DNA of 25,020 nucleotides, from assembly GCA_035512595.1 (NCBI GenBank), contig DATKDU010000446.1:1-25020 (forward strand). The letters are read 5' to 3'. Of this stretch, positions 15,517 through 22,863 are shown piece by piece; position 1 is the first letter of the stretch; each line of letters opens with the position of its first letter. Under the pieces are notes generated by a model, which made no database searches, was not told where the DNA came from, and worked only from the letters and a program-made list of their open reading frames with translations. This DNA is from DATKDU01 sp035512595 (GTDB lineage Bacteria > Planctomycetota > Planctomycetia > Pirellulales > Pirellulaceae). The translations under genes and the position numbers were made by a program.

Positions 15517-15572
15517 ACTCACCACTCACCACTCACCACTCACCACTCACCACTCACCACTCACCACTCACC
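15517..15572. repeat. Heptamer tandem repeat ACTCACC, 8 copies
   Basis: Eight perfect ACTCACC units, followed by ACCACCT and then the ATG (15580) of the DUF309 gene. The array occupies the position where a Shine-Dalgarno would be expected. Confidence 0.97.
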
Positions 15573-15579
15573 ACCACCT

Positions 15580-16116
15580 ATGCGTCTTTGTCCCGACCGG
15601 CCGCTGCCGCCGTATAGCTACGTCCCGGGCAAATTTCCGCACCCCATCAGCGATGAGCGGGGGCATAGCTACGGCCATGTCGAGCCGCCGTGCCAAATGC
15701 CGACGAATGACGACTGGCAGCAGTGCGAGTCGTACCTATGGGGTTTCGATCTCTTTAATCACGGCTACTACTGGGAAGCGCACGAAACGTGGGAAGCGGT
15801 CTGGCACGCCTGCGGGCGAACCGGCACGCTGGCCGACCTGCTCAAGGGGCTGATCAAGTTGGCTGCCGCGGGCGTCAAGGCGCGGGAGGGGTCTGCCGAT
15901 GGCGTACTTCGACATCTTTCGCGAGGGGCGGAGTTGCTCGACGGCGTCGATCGGGCGATCGAGCCGGCTAGGACCCTATTGGGCATCGAACCATTGGCTC
16001 TGGCGCGCGTCGCGCGGGAACTGCGGGAGAAAAGTGAAGAACTGGTGAATACGAGCGACGAGCCAGTCGTCGTCGTGATGCCGATGAAAGTCTATCCGGT
16101 GAAGGGAACTGGCTGA
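15580..16116 (+). CDS. DUF309-domain protein
   Basis: A 178-residue protein. Residues 56-76 carry the DUF309 signature, a first helix FNxGxYWEAHExWE (FNHGYYWEAHETWE at 59-72) with His68 and Glu66/Glu69/Glu72 conserved in the family. A second helical segment, LLKGLIKLAAAGVKAREG, matches the usual 'LikgLiqlAaa' helix. The N-terminal 45 residues are Pro-rich and not part of the domain. The biochemical function of DUF309 is not known to me. The start at 15580 has no Shine-Dalgarno because the ACTCACC array ends eight bases before it; no later ATG would keep the domain intact without losing the N-terminal segment. Confidence 0.85.
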   Translation: MRLCPDRPLPPYSYVPGKFPHPISDERGHSYGHVEPPCQMPTNDDWQQCESYLWGFDLFNHGYYWEAHETWEAVWHACGRTGTLADLLKGLIKLAAAGVKAREGSADGVLRHLSRGAELLDGVDRAIEPARTLLGIEPLALARVARELREKSEELVNTSDEPVVVVMPMKVYPVKGTG

Positions 16117-16158
16117 GGTCATTTCCACGCGGCCCTCGTTTGCGAAAGCCGTATTCGT

Positions 16159-16164
16159 TAGAAT
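16159..16164 (+). promoter_or_regulatory. Candidate -10 element for the ROK kinase gene
   Basis: TAGAAT lies 51 bases before the ROK start, in the same TTAGAAT context as the murB candidate. No convincing -35 hexamer is found at the usual distance. Confidence 0.35.
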
Positions 16165-16214
16165 CCTCGTCATCTACGCAATTCACGCCTCTCCCCGCTG
16201 ACGAGCACCCGGAC

Positions 16215-17207
16215 ATGGATGGTAAATCGAAACGCCACTGGATTGGCTTCGATCTGGGCGGCACCAAGATGATGGCCGCCGTCATGAACGAGGAGTTCCG
16301 CCTGCTGGGGAGCAAGCGCCGCAAGACGAAGGGGAATGAAGGGTCCAAGGCGGGGATGGACCGCATCCAGGAGACGATTCTCGACGCCCTCGAGGAAGCC
16401 GGCGTCAGCGTCAAACAGATTGCCGGCATCGGCGTCGGCTGCCCCGGAAATATCGATTTGGACAAGGGCGTGCTCCTCGATTCGGCCAACCTGAGCTGGA
16501 AGAACGTCAACCTGCGCGGCATCCTCGAGCGGGCTTTCGACGCGCCGACCGTCGTCCTCAACGACGTCGATGCGGGGGTCTATGGCGAGTATCGCTTCGG
16601 CGCCGGGAAGAACGCGCGCTGTCTCGTGGGCGTCTTCCCCGGCACGGGCATCGGCGGCGGCTGCGTCTACGACGGCGAGATCATCCGCGGCAAGAACATG
16701 TCGTGCTTCGAGATCGGCCACATGCAGGTCGATCCGCAGGGACTGCCGTGCGGCTGCGGCCGCCGCGGCTGCCTGGAGACGGAGGCCAGCCGGCTGGCGA
16801 TTTCCGCGGCCGCGGCCATGGCCGCCTTTCGCGGCGAAGCGCCCAACCTGGCCAAGGCCGCCGGCACGGACCTGTCGAATATTCGCAGCGGCGTCCTGGC
16901 CGACTCGATCAAGGCCGGCGACAAGGTCGTCGAACAGATCGTGCAGCGGGCGGCCGAGTTGATCGGTCAGGTGATCGGCGACGTGGTCAATCTACTCGTC
17001 CCCGACATCGTTGTACTCGGCGGCGGTTTGGTGGAAGCGATGCCGGAGTTGTTCGTGCAAGGCGCCGAGGAAGGTGCCAAACGCCGCGTCGCGCCGCCGT
17101 TTGCCAAGGCGTACAAGATTGTCGCCGGCAAGCTGGGTGACGATGCCGTCGCCCGTGGGGCTGCCGCTTGGGCCGAGCAGCAGAGTGAGGAGCGGGCGGA
17201 AAAATAG
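16215..17207 (+). CDS. ROK-family sugar kinase (glucokinase-like)
   Basis: A 330-residue cytoplasmic protein. I use ATG 16215 because the longer open frame from TTG 16140 overlaps a candidate -10 box. WIGFDLGGTK (9-18) is the ATP phosphate-binding motif. LNDVDAG contains the catalytic base Asp117. FPGTGIGGG is the second phosphate motif. GHMQVDP followed by CGCGRRGCLE holds the ROK zinc site, Cys179, Cys181 and Cys186 with the preceding His. No helix-turn-helix precedes the kinase, so it is an enzyme and not a ROK repressor. The sugar is probably glucose or a close relative, but motifs do not settle it. The exopolyphosphatase gene begins four bases after its stop, so the two are likely translated from one message. 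Confidence 0.9.
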   Translation: MDGKSKRHWIGFDLGGTKMMAAVMNEEFRLLGSKRRKTKGNEGSKAGMDRIQETILDALEEAGVSVKQIAGIGVGCPGNIDLDKGVLLDSANLSWKNVNLRGILERAFDAPTVVLNDVDAGVYGEYRFGAGKNARCLVGVFPGTGIGGGCVYDGEIIRGKNMSCFEIGHMQVDPQGLPCGCGRRGCLETEASRLAISAAAAMAAFRGEAPNLAKAAGTDLSNIRSGVLADSIKAGDKVVEQIVQRAAELIGQVIGDVVNLLVPDIVVLGGGLVEAMPELFVQGAEEGAKRRVAPPFAKAYKIVAGKLGDDAVARGAAAWAEQQSEERAEK

Positions 17208-17211
17208 TCCC

Positions 17212-18780
17212 ATGTCCGAGCCCACCGCCACATCCGCGCCGAAATCCGTCCGCCCCGCGGCCGTAATTGACATCGGCACGTCGAGCATCCGCATGGCGAT
17301 TGCGGAGATTGCCGAGGGGGGCCGCGTGCGGACGCTGGAGGCCCTGTCGCAGGCCGTCAACTTGGGCCGCGATACGTTCACCCGTGGGTCGATCACCAAA
17401 TCGACGATCGAGGACTGCGTCCGCGTGCTGCGGACCTATCGCCGCATCCTCCGCGAGTACCAGATCGAAAAACCGGAGCAGATTCGGGTCGTCGCCACGA
17501 GTGCCGTCCGCGAAGCGGCCAACCGGCTGGCTTTCGTCGATCGGATTTACATCGCCACCGGCCTGCACGTCGAACCCATCGACGAAGCGGAGGTCAACCG
17601 CATCACCTACCTCGGCATTCAGCCGTTCCTGACCGCCGACCCGGCATTGTCGCAGGCGCGGGCGGTGGCGATTGAGGTCGGCGGCGGCAGCACCGAACTG
17701 CTCGTGGTCAAAGGGGGAGACGTCATCTACTCCCACACCTATCGCCTCGGCTCGCTGCGGCTGCGAGAGACGCTCGAAGCGCTCCGCGCTCCGACGCTCA
17801 AGGTCCGCAATCTCATGGAAACGCACATCCACCGCACCGTCGAGGAGATGGTGGAGCACATCCTCCAGGATGGTCCGCTGGAAATGATCGCCATGGGGGG
17901 CGATGTCCGCTTCGCCGTGCATCAGCTCCAACCGGAATGGGACGCCAGGCGGCTGGCGCGCATTCCGGTCAAAGCGCTCGAGGATCTGACCAACAAAATC
18001 CTGGGGCAGACCGAGGATCGGCTCGTCCGCAAGTACCGCCTGACGTTTCCCGAAGCGGAAACGCTGGGGCCGGCACTGCTGGCGTATGTGCTGCTGGCTA
18101 AGGAGTTGAAACGGTCGGAAATCCTGGTGACCAACGTCAACCTGCGCGACGGCCTGCTCAAGGAAATGGCCGAAGGAGAAACGTGGTCGCGGGAGTTCAG
18201 CCAGCAGATCATCCGCTCGGCGATGGACCTGGGGCGGCGGTTCGCTTTCGACGAGCAGCACGCCCAGCATATCGCCCAGCTTGCGCAGTCCCTTTTTCAG
18301 CAGCTCCGCGACGAGCATCAGCTCCCGCCGCGGACCGAGGTAATTCTCTACCTGGCGGCACTCTTGCACGAGGTGGGACTGTACGTCAGCAACCGCAGCT
18401 ACCACAAGCACACGATGTATTTGATCCGCAACAGCGAGCTGTTCGGCATGGGGCGGCGCGATCAGCTTCTGGCGGCCATGGTCGCCCGCTACCACCGCCG
18501 GGCTTCGCCGCAGCCGACGCACGAAGGCTACGCGACGCTCGATCGCGAGGGGCGCGTGGCGGTCTCCAAGCTGGCCGCCATCCTCCGCGTCGCCATCGCG
18601 CTCGACGAATCGCGCAGCCAGCGGATCCACGAAGTCAACGTCTCCCGCGAGAACGGCCGGCTGGTGATCTCCGTGCCGAAAGTTGAAGACTTGTCGCTCG
18701 AGCAGCTCGCGCTCAAGCAAAGCGGTTCGCTGTTTGAAGAAACTTACGGAATGCCGGTGCTCCTGCGGGTGGCGCGGTAG
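17212..18780 (+). CDS. ppx: Exopolyphosphatase, Ppx/GppA family
   Basis: A 522-residue protein from ATG 17212, four bases after the ROK stop; the longer frame from 17011 only overlaps that gene. AVIDIGTSSIRM (17-28) and VVATSAVREA form the actin-like ASKHA nucleotide/phosphate site, and EVGGGSTEL is the second phosphate motif. After about residue 330 an HD-type helical domain follows, with LLHEVGLYVSNRSYHKHTMYLI, as in E. coli Ppx, which also has HE instead of HD. Members release phosphate from polyphosphate ends or hydrolyse pppGpp. The polyphosphate kinase gene downstream favours the first role. The TAG stop is immediately followed by a TTCAAAG heptamer array. Confidence 0.9.
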   Translation: MSEPTATSAPKSVRPAAVIDIGTSSIRMAIAEIAEGGRVRTLEALSQAVNLGRDTFTRGSITKSTIEDCVRVLRTYRRILREYQIEKPEQIRVVATSAVREAANRLAFVDRIYIATGLHVEPIDEAEVNRITYLGIQPFLTADPALSQARAVAIEVGGGSTELLVVKGGDVIYSHTYRLGSLRLRETLEALRAPTLKVRNLMETHIHRTVEEMVEHILQDGPLEMIAMGGDVRFAVHQLQPEWDARRLARIPVKALEDLTNKILGQTEDRLVRKYRLTFPEAETLGPALLAYVLLAKELKRSEILVTNVNLRDGLLKEMAEGETWSREFSQQIIRSAMDLGRRFAFDEQHAQHIAQLAQSLFQQLRDEHQLPPRTEVILYLAALLHEVGLYVSNRSYHKHTMYLIRNSELFGMGRRDQLLAAMVARYHRRASPQPTHEGYATLDREGRVAVSKLAAILRVAIALDESRSQRIHEVNVSRENGRLVISVPKVEDLSLEQLALKQSGSLFEETYGMPVLLRVAR

Positions 18781-18822
18781 TTCAAAGTTCAAAGTTCAAA
18801 GTTCAAAGTTCAAAGTTCAAAC
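18781..18822. repeat. Heptamer tandem repeat TTCAAAG, 6 copies (left arm)
   Basis: Five perfect TTCAAAG units and a last TTCAAAC. The array begins on the base after the ppx stop codon. The last units continue into ACTTTG, giving a small local palindrome. Confidence 0.97.
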
Positions 18823-18897
18823 TTTGTTTCTGGTTGGGTCGTCAACCGCCGGGTTCGGCTCGGCGATCTTGTTTAATGCTCTTTGAGGGTGACAATC

Positions 18898-19290
18898 ATG
18901 GCGACGATCAAGCGGTTTGAGGATCTGGAAGCTTGGAAACGTGCACGGGTGATGATCAGGAAAGTCAACTCATGCACTCGTACTGGAGGGTTTGCCAAGG
19001 ATTTCGGCTTGAAGGATCAGATTCGGCGAGCGTCGGTATCCACCATGAGCAACATCGCCGAGGGCTTCGAGCGTGGCGGGAATAAAGAGTTCTTACAGTT
19101 TTTGGCTACCGCCAAGGGATCGTGTGGTGAGGTTCGATCGCAACTCTATGTGGCAATCGACGAGAGCTACATCACACAGAAGCAATTCGATGACCTCTAT
19201 GCCGATGCCGAGGCCGTCAGCCGCATGATTGCTGGCCTTATGGCATATCTGCAGAAGTCCGAACTCCGCGGCAGCAAGTACCAACGGTGA
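18898..19290 (+). CDS. Four-helix-bundle protein (23S rRNA IVP/S23 family)
   Basis: A 130-residue protein from ATG 18898, with GAGGGTG about six bases upstream. It starts IKRFEDLEAWKRAR and contains DQIRRASVSTMSNIAEGFERG, then KEFLQFLATAKGSCGEVRSQL, the three characteristic helices of the four-helix-bundle family. The family includes proteins encoded in 23S rRNA intervening sequences and is structurally related to Avd of diversity-generating retroelements. Its function is not established. By hand count over four 60-base lines of the gene (240 bases), GC is 49 percent, against 61 percent in 180 sampled bases of ppx and ppk. Inverted TTCAAAG-type arrays lie on both sides. It separates ppx from ppk and looks acquired (inference). 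Confidence 0.9.
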   Translation: MATIKRFEDLEAWKRARVMIRKVNSCTRTGGFAKDFGLKDQIRRASVSTMSNIAEGFERGGNKEFLQFLATAKGSCGEVRSQLYVAIDESYITQKQFDDLYADAEAVSRMIAGLMAYLQKSELRGSKYQR

Positions 19291-19302
19291 ATGCTCATCC
19301 AA

Positions 19303-19350
19303 CCTTGAACTTTGAACCTTGAACTTTGAACTTTGAACTTCGAACTTCGA
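19303..19350. repeat. Heptamer tandem repeat CTTTGAA, about 7 copies (right arm)
   Basis: Units CCTTGAA, CTTTGAA, CCTTGAA, CTTTGAA, CTTTGAA, CTTCGAA and a partial CTTCGA. This is the reverse complement of the array at 18781-18822. It ends three bases before the ppk ATG. Confidence 0.95.
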
Positions 19351-19353
19351 CCC

Positions 19354-21465
19354 ATGCCCGACCCGTCCCCTCAACCGCCGAAATTCTTAAGCCGCGAGCT
19401 TTCCTGGCTGGAGTTCAACCAGCGCGTGCTCGACGAGGCGGGAGATGATTCGCTGCCGGCACTGGAGCGGCTGAAGTTCCTGGCGATCACCGCCACGAAT
19501 CTGGACGAGTTCTTTATGGTCCGTGTTGGCGGCCTGCAAGCCCTGCTCGACCAGGGGCTCACCAGCCCCGATCCGTCCGGCCTGACGCCAGCCGAGCAGC
19601 TCGCCGCCGTCGGCAAGCGCGTGCGGCAGCTCGTGAAGGATCAATACGCCTGCTTCCTGTCGCAGATCGAGCCACAACTGGCCGAAGCCGGCATCAAACG
19701 GCTGCGGCCGGCGGAACTGAGCGATCGGCAGACGCGGGCCATCGAACATGTCTTCGACAGCGAGATCTTTTCCGTCCTCACGCCGATGGCTATCCGCGGC
19801 CCGGAGGATTTTCCGCTGCTGGTCAATCTGACGCTGAACGTCTGCGTGCAGCTCAAGCCGGCGGCGGGCGATACCCAGCCGCGGTTCGCAATCATGCCGC
19901 TGGGGCGCACGCTGCCGCGGATGTTCACGCTTGGCTCCGATCGCGGGCACGCCTTCATCCTGCTGGAGGACGTCGTCACCCGCTACCTGGGCCGCTTCTT
20001 CCCCGGCGAGGAGATTGTTGCCTCCGCCGTCTTTCGCATCACGCGAAATGCCGACTTCATCCTCCGCGACGACCTCGCGCCCGATTTGCTCTCGGGCATG
20101 GAAGGGATTCTTACCGCCCGCAAACACGGGCAGTGCGTGCGACTGGAGATTGCCGCCGGCGCGAGCCCGCAGATCATGCAGTTCCTTTCGTCGAGCCTGG
20201 ACGTGGACGAGAGCGACACGTTCCATGCGCCGGGGCCGGTCGATCTGGGCGGCCTGATGCCGCTGTCGGACCGCTCCGGCTTCGAAGCGCTGAAGTACGA
20301 GCCGTGGCCGCCGCAGCGAGCGCCGGAGATCGAGCCGGGCGCCAGCCTGTTCGACGTCCTCGCGCGGCGGGACGTGCTCCTTTATCATCCCTACCAGAGC
20401 TTCGAGCCCGTGCAAAAACTGATCGAAGAGGCCGCCGCCGATCCCGACGTCCTGGCGATCAAACAGATTCTTTACCGCACCAGCCGCCAAAGCCCGATCG
20501 TCGCGGCACTGGCCCGTGCGGCCCAGCGCGGCAAGCACGTCACCGTTATCGTCGAGCTCAAGGCCCGCTTCGACGAGGCCCGCAACATCGAATGGGCACG
20601 CAACCTGGAAGAGGCCGGCGTTCAAGTCATCTACGGCATCAAGGGGCTCAAGACCCACGCCAAGGTCTGCATCATCGTTCGCCGCGAGCCGCACGGAATT
20701 GTCCGCTACTGCCACTTCGGCACCGGCAACTACAACGAAATCACCGCCCGCATCTACAGCGACGCCAGCCTCCTGACCAGCAACGAGGAGCTGGGAGCGG
20801 ACGCCGTGACCTTCTTCAGCGCGATTGCCGGCTATTCGCAGCCGCAGCGGTTCCGCAAGATCGAGGCCGCGCCGCTCGGTCTGCGGCAGCGGCTGCTGGA
20901 GTTGATCGAAGGGGAAACGCAGCGGAAGGCACAGGGGCAAAACGCCGCCATCGACGTGAAGGTCAACTCGCTGGTCGATCAGGAGCTGATAGGCGCCCTC
21001 TATGCTGCGTCGCAGGCGGGCGTCCGCGTACGGCTGAATGTCCGCGGCGTCTGCTGCCTGCGGCCGGGGGTTAAGGACCTCAGCGAGAACATTTCTGTGG
21101 TCAGCATCGTCGATCGGTTTCTGGAGCATGCCCGCATCCTGCGGTTTCGCCACGGCGGGGACGACCTGGTGTTCATCTCCAGCGCCGACTGGATGCCGCG
21201 GAACCTCGACCGCAGGATCGAACTACTCGTCCCCATCGAGGACCCGGCATGCAAGAGCCGGCTCGTCGGCATTCTGGAGACCTATTTCGACGACAGCGCC
21301 AAGGCCCGCGAACTGACGGCGGATGGAAAGTACAACCGGGTCAAAAGCCGCCGCAAGCGCCGCCGCAGCCAGGAGCTCCTGTACGAAGAGGCGAGCCGGC
21401 TGATCAAACAGGCGGAGCAGTCGCAGCAGACCGTGTTCGAGCCGCACCGGGCGCCGGAAGAATGA
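19354..21465 (+). CDS. ppk1: Polyphosphate kinase 1
   Basis: A 703-residue enzyme that builds inorganic polyphosphate from ATP through a phosphohistidine. It opens with LSRELSWLEFNQRVLDEA and AITATNLDEFFMVRVGG, the conserved N-terminal helical domain. The catalytic domains hold LKTHAKVCII with His435, the autophosphorylated residue at the same number as in E. coli. HFGTGNYNEITARIYSDASLLT follows, and a second conserved His600 sits in FRHGGDDLVFISSADWM. Full length for the family. ATG 19354 has no Shine-Dalgarno; the heptamer array ends three bases before it, so translation may depend on another signal or on readthrough from upstream. A SixA-type phosphatase gene follows after 80 bases. Confidence 0.96.
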   Translation: MPDPSPQPPKFLSRELSWLEFNQRVLDEAGDDSLPALERLKFLAITATNLDEFFMVRVGGLQALLDQGLTSPDPSGLTPAEQLAAVGKRVRQLVKDQYACFLSQIEPQLAEAGIKRLRPAELSDRQTRAIEHVFDSEIFSVLTPMAIRGPEDFPLLVNLTLNVCVQLKPAAGDTQPRFAIMPLGRTLPRMFTLGSDRGHAFILLEDVVTRYLGRFFPGEEIVASAVFRITRNADFILRDDLAPDLLSGMEGILTARKHGQCVRLEIAAGASPQIMQFLSSSLDVDESDTFHAPGPVDLGGLMPLSDRSGFEALKYEPWPPQRAPEIEPGASLFDVLARRDVLLYHPYQSFEPVQKLIEEAAADPDVLAIKQILYRTSRQSPIVAALARAAQRGKHVTVIVELKARFDEARNIEWARNLEEAGVQVIYGIKGLKTHAKVCIIVRREPHGIVRYCHFGTGNYNEITARIYSDASLLTSNEELGADAVTFFSAIAGYSQPQRFRKIEAAPLGLRQRLLELIEGETQRKAQGQNAAIDVKVNSLVDQELIGALYAASQAGVRVRLNVRGVCCLRPGVKDLSENISVVSIVDRFLEHARILRFRHGGDDLVFISSADWMPRNLDRRIELLVPIEDPACKSRLVGILETYFDDSAKARELTADGKYNRVKSRRKRRRSQELLYEEASRLIKQAEQSQQTVFEPHRAPEE

Positions 21466-21473
21466 GTTCCGAA

Positions 21474-21522
21474 TTCAAGGTTCAAAGTTCAAAGTTGAGT
21501 ACCTTGAATCCAGAACCTTGAA
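21474..21522. repeat. Short inverted heptamer pair without an insert
   Basis: TTCAAGG, TTCAAAG, TTCAAAG (21474-21494) are followed, after the seven bases TTGAGTA, by CCTTGAA (21502-21508) and CCTTGAA (21516-21522) with TCCAGAA between. The arms have the same sequence and orientation as those around the four-helix-bundle gene. They can form a hairpin in the ppk-sixA gap. Confidence 0.9.
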
Positions 21523-21545
21523 CCTTTAGCTCATCGAGCCTCCCC

Positions 21546-22037
21546 ATGAAAACCCTGCTACTCATGCGTCACGCCAAGTCGAGCTGGAAAGATTCCGAGC
21601 TCGACGACCACGACCGGGGGCTCAACGGCCGCGGCAAGAAGGACGCGCCGCGGATGGGGGAGCTGCTCAAGGAGCAGAATCTGCTTCCCGATTACGTCGT
21701 GACCTCATCAGCCCGCCGCGCTCGCAAGACGGCCGATCACGTGGCTCTGGCCAGCGGCTATCGGGGCGAATGCCGGCTGACCGGGGAACTCTACATGGCT
21801 GGCCCGGACAAGTTCCTGGAGGTGATCCGCCAGACTCCCGATTCGTGCGAGCGGTTGCTCTTGATCGGCCACAATCCGGGTCTGGAAGAATTTTTCGAGC
21901 AGCTGACAGGAACCTACACCCCGCTTCCCACCGCGGCAGTGGCTCGTCTGGAACTCGACCTCGACTCCTGGCAAAACTTAACGCCAGAATCGAACGCAGA
22001 GCTGATTCGCCTCTGGCAGCCGCGTGAACTGGCGTGA
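21546..22037 (+). CDS. sixA: SixA-type phosphohistidine phosphatase
   Basis: A 163-residue protein of the histidine phosphatase superfamily. LLLMRHAKSSW carries the RHG-type motif as Arg8-His9-Ala10, with His9 the phospho-acceptor. SSARRARKTADH supplies the next Arg, and LLLIGHNPGLEEF the second catalytic His109. Size and the MRHAKSSW start are characteristic of SixA, which dephosphorylates phosphohistidine on signalling proteins, including PTS components. The gene follows ppk on the same strand. A link to polyphosphate or to the ROK sugar kinase is suggested by position only. No clear Shine-Dalgarno is visible. Confidence 0.93.
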   Translation: MKTLLLMRHAKSSWKDSELDDHDRGLNGRGKKDAPRMGELLKEQNLLPDYVVTSSARRARKTADHVALASGYRGECRLTGELYMAGPDKFLEVIRQTPDSCERLLLIGHNPGLEEFFEQLTGTYTPLPTAAVARLELDLDSWQNLTPESNAELIRLWQPRELA

Positions 22038-22261
22038 GCAGGCAGCCCATGATCCAATGCCGCCACATCACAGCCTGCAGCACGGTCGATAGGTGAGTGT
22101 CTGCGCATCGCCAGAAGGCTTCGTCACCTTCCCGTCGTCGCCGCAGGCATGATCGCCTCTTAGCAGCCGCCTCAAGACACCGCAGCCGCGAAAGCCGGGA
22201 TGGCACGATCGCTTAGGAAAGCGACTCCTCCCTTAGTCGATAGAATCCGGGACGGCACCCG

Positions 22262-22732
22262 TCATGCGTCGTCGGACGCCGGCGGAAGCAGCTTCTTGGC
22301 CCATGGCTCCAGCGCGATCAGCGAGGAGTGCCGCTGGGACGTGAAGAATTCCAGCAGTGCCACGCCTACGACCCAAAAGCCGCCGCCAATGGCCGTGTTG
22401 TGCTGGATCGTCCCCCGAAAGTACCACGGGCTTTGGACCGCGGCATCGGGGAGTAAGTAACCTACCAGCAGCTCCGGTCCCGAAACGGGGTGCGTCAGCA
22501 AGAGGCCCACCCCTTCGTCCCCGAGGTCGCGGGTAATCGCGATGGTGCATCGCGAGACGTCCGCAGCACCGTCCCGCCACGGACAAATCAGCGTCGGAAT
22601 CGCCCGATTGTGGCGCGGAATGCCGCGGGCCGTATCGCCGCCGAGCGGAGAATTGGGAATCGTGAGGTCGCCGAGGCGACGGAGCCGGGTTTGAACCGAC
22701 TGCGAGGAGAGCCGCTCTTGGAACGTATACAT
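22262..22732 (-). CDS. Possible PilZ-like domain protein
   Basis: A 156-residue protein. I choose ATG 22732 because GGAG lies about six bases upstream; the open frame continues to 22945 but those residues have no domain-like pattern and overlap the next gene. The fold pattern is PilZ-like: RHNR (40-43) followed by a strand, DLGDEGVGLLL (69-79), a hydrophobic strand, then FRGTIQHNT and GGGFWVVGVALLEF. In c-di-GMP-binding PilZ proteins the pair is RxxxR and D/NxSxxG; here Ser is replaced by Gly, so ligand binding may be weak or absent. I would not exclude another beta-barrel family. It is convergent with sixA across 224 bases that hold only a 6-bp hairpin (22209-22224). Confidence 0.5.
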   Translation of the reverse strand: MYTFQERLSSQSVQTRLRRLGDLTIPNSPLGGDTARGIPRHNRAIPTLICPWRDGAADVSRCTIAITRDLGDEGVGLLLTHPVSGPELLVGYLLPDAAVQSPWYFRGTIQHNTAIGGGFWVVGVALLEFFTSQRHSSLIALEPWAKKLLPPASDDA

Positions 22733-22863
22733 GGCCGTCTCCCGAGATGGTGCAGCGCGTCTTTCACAGCAACCATAAGTCAAGAATCTTCCGCTGAGAA
22801 ATCGTCGCCGTGACCCGGCCGCTTCTTTGGCGCAACCGGCAAATCCGGCAATTGGCGTTCGCC

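Noticed and set aside
15484..15572. Possible CRISPR array
   Set aside because: The repeats are seven bases long with no spacers, and no cas gene is present.
16987..18792. 601-codon open frame on the minus strand opposite the ROK kinase and ppx
   Set aside because: The plus-strand proteins have complete family motifs. The antisense product is a charged, low-diversity sequence typical of high-GC shadow frames.
18781..19350. Diversity-generating retroelement, suggested by the Avd-related family
   Set aside because: No reverse transcriptase, template repeat or variable repeat was found in the window.
19387..21153. 588-codon open frame on the minus strand opposite ppk1
   Set aside because: Same reasoning: ppk1 is fully recognisable and the antisense frame has no domain or start signal.
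22241..22246. TAGAAT resembling a -10 element on the plus strand
   Set aside because: No plus-strand gene follows until 23989 and no -35 hexamer is found upstream.
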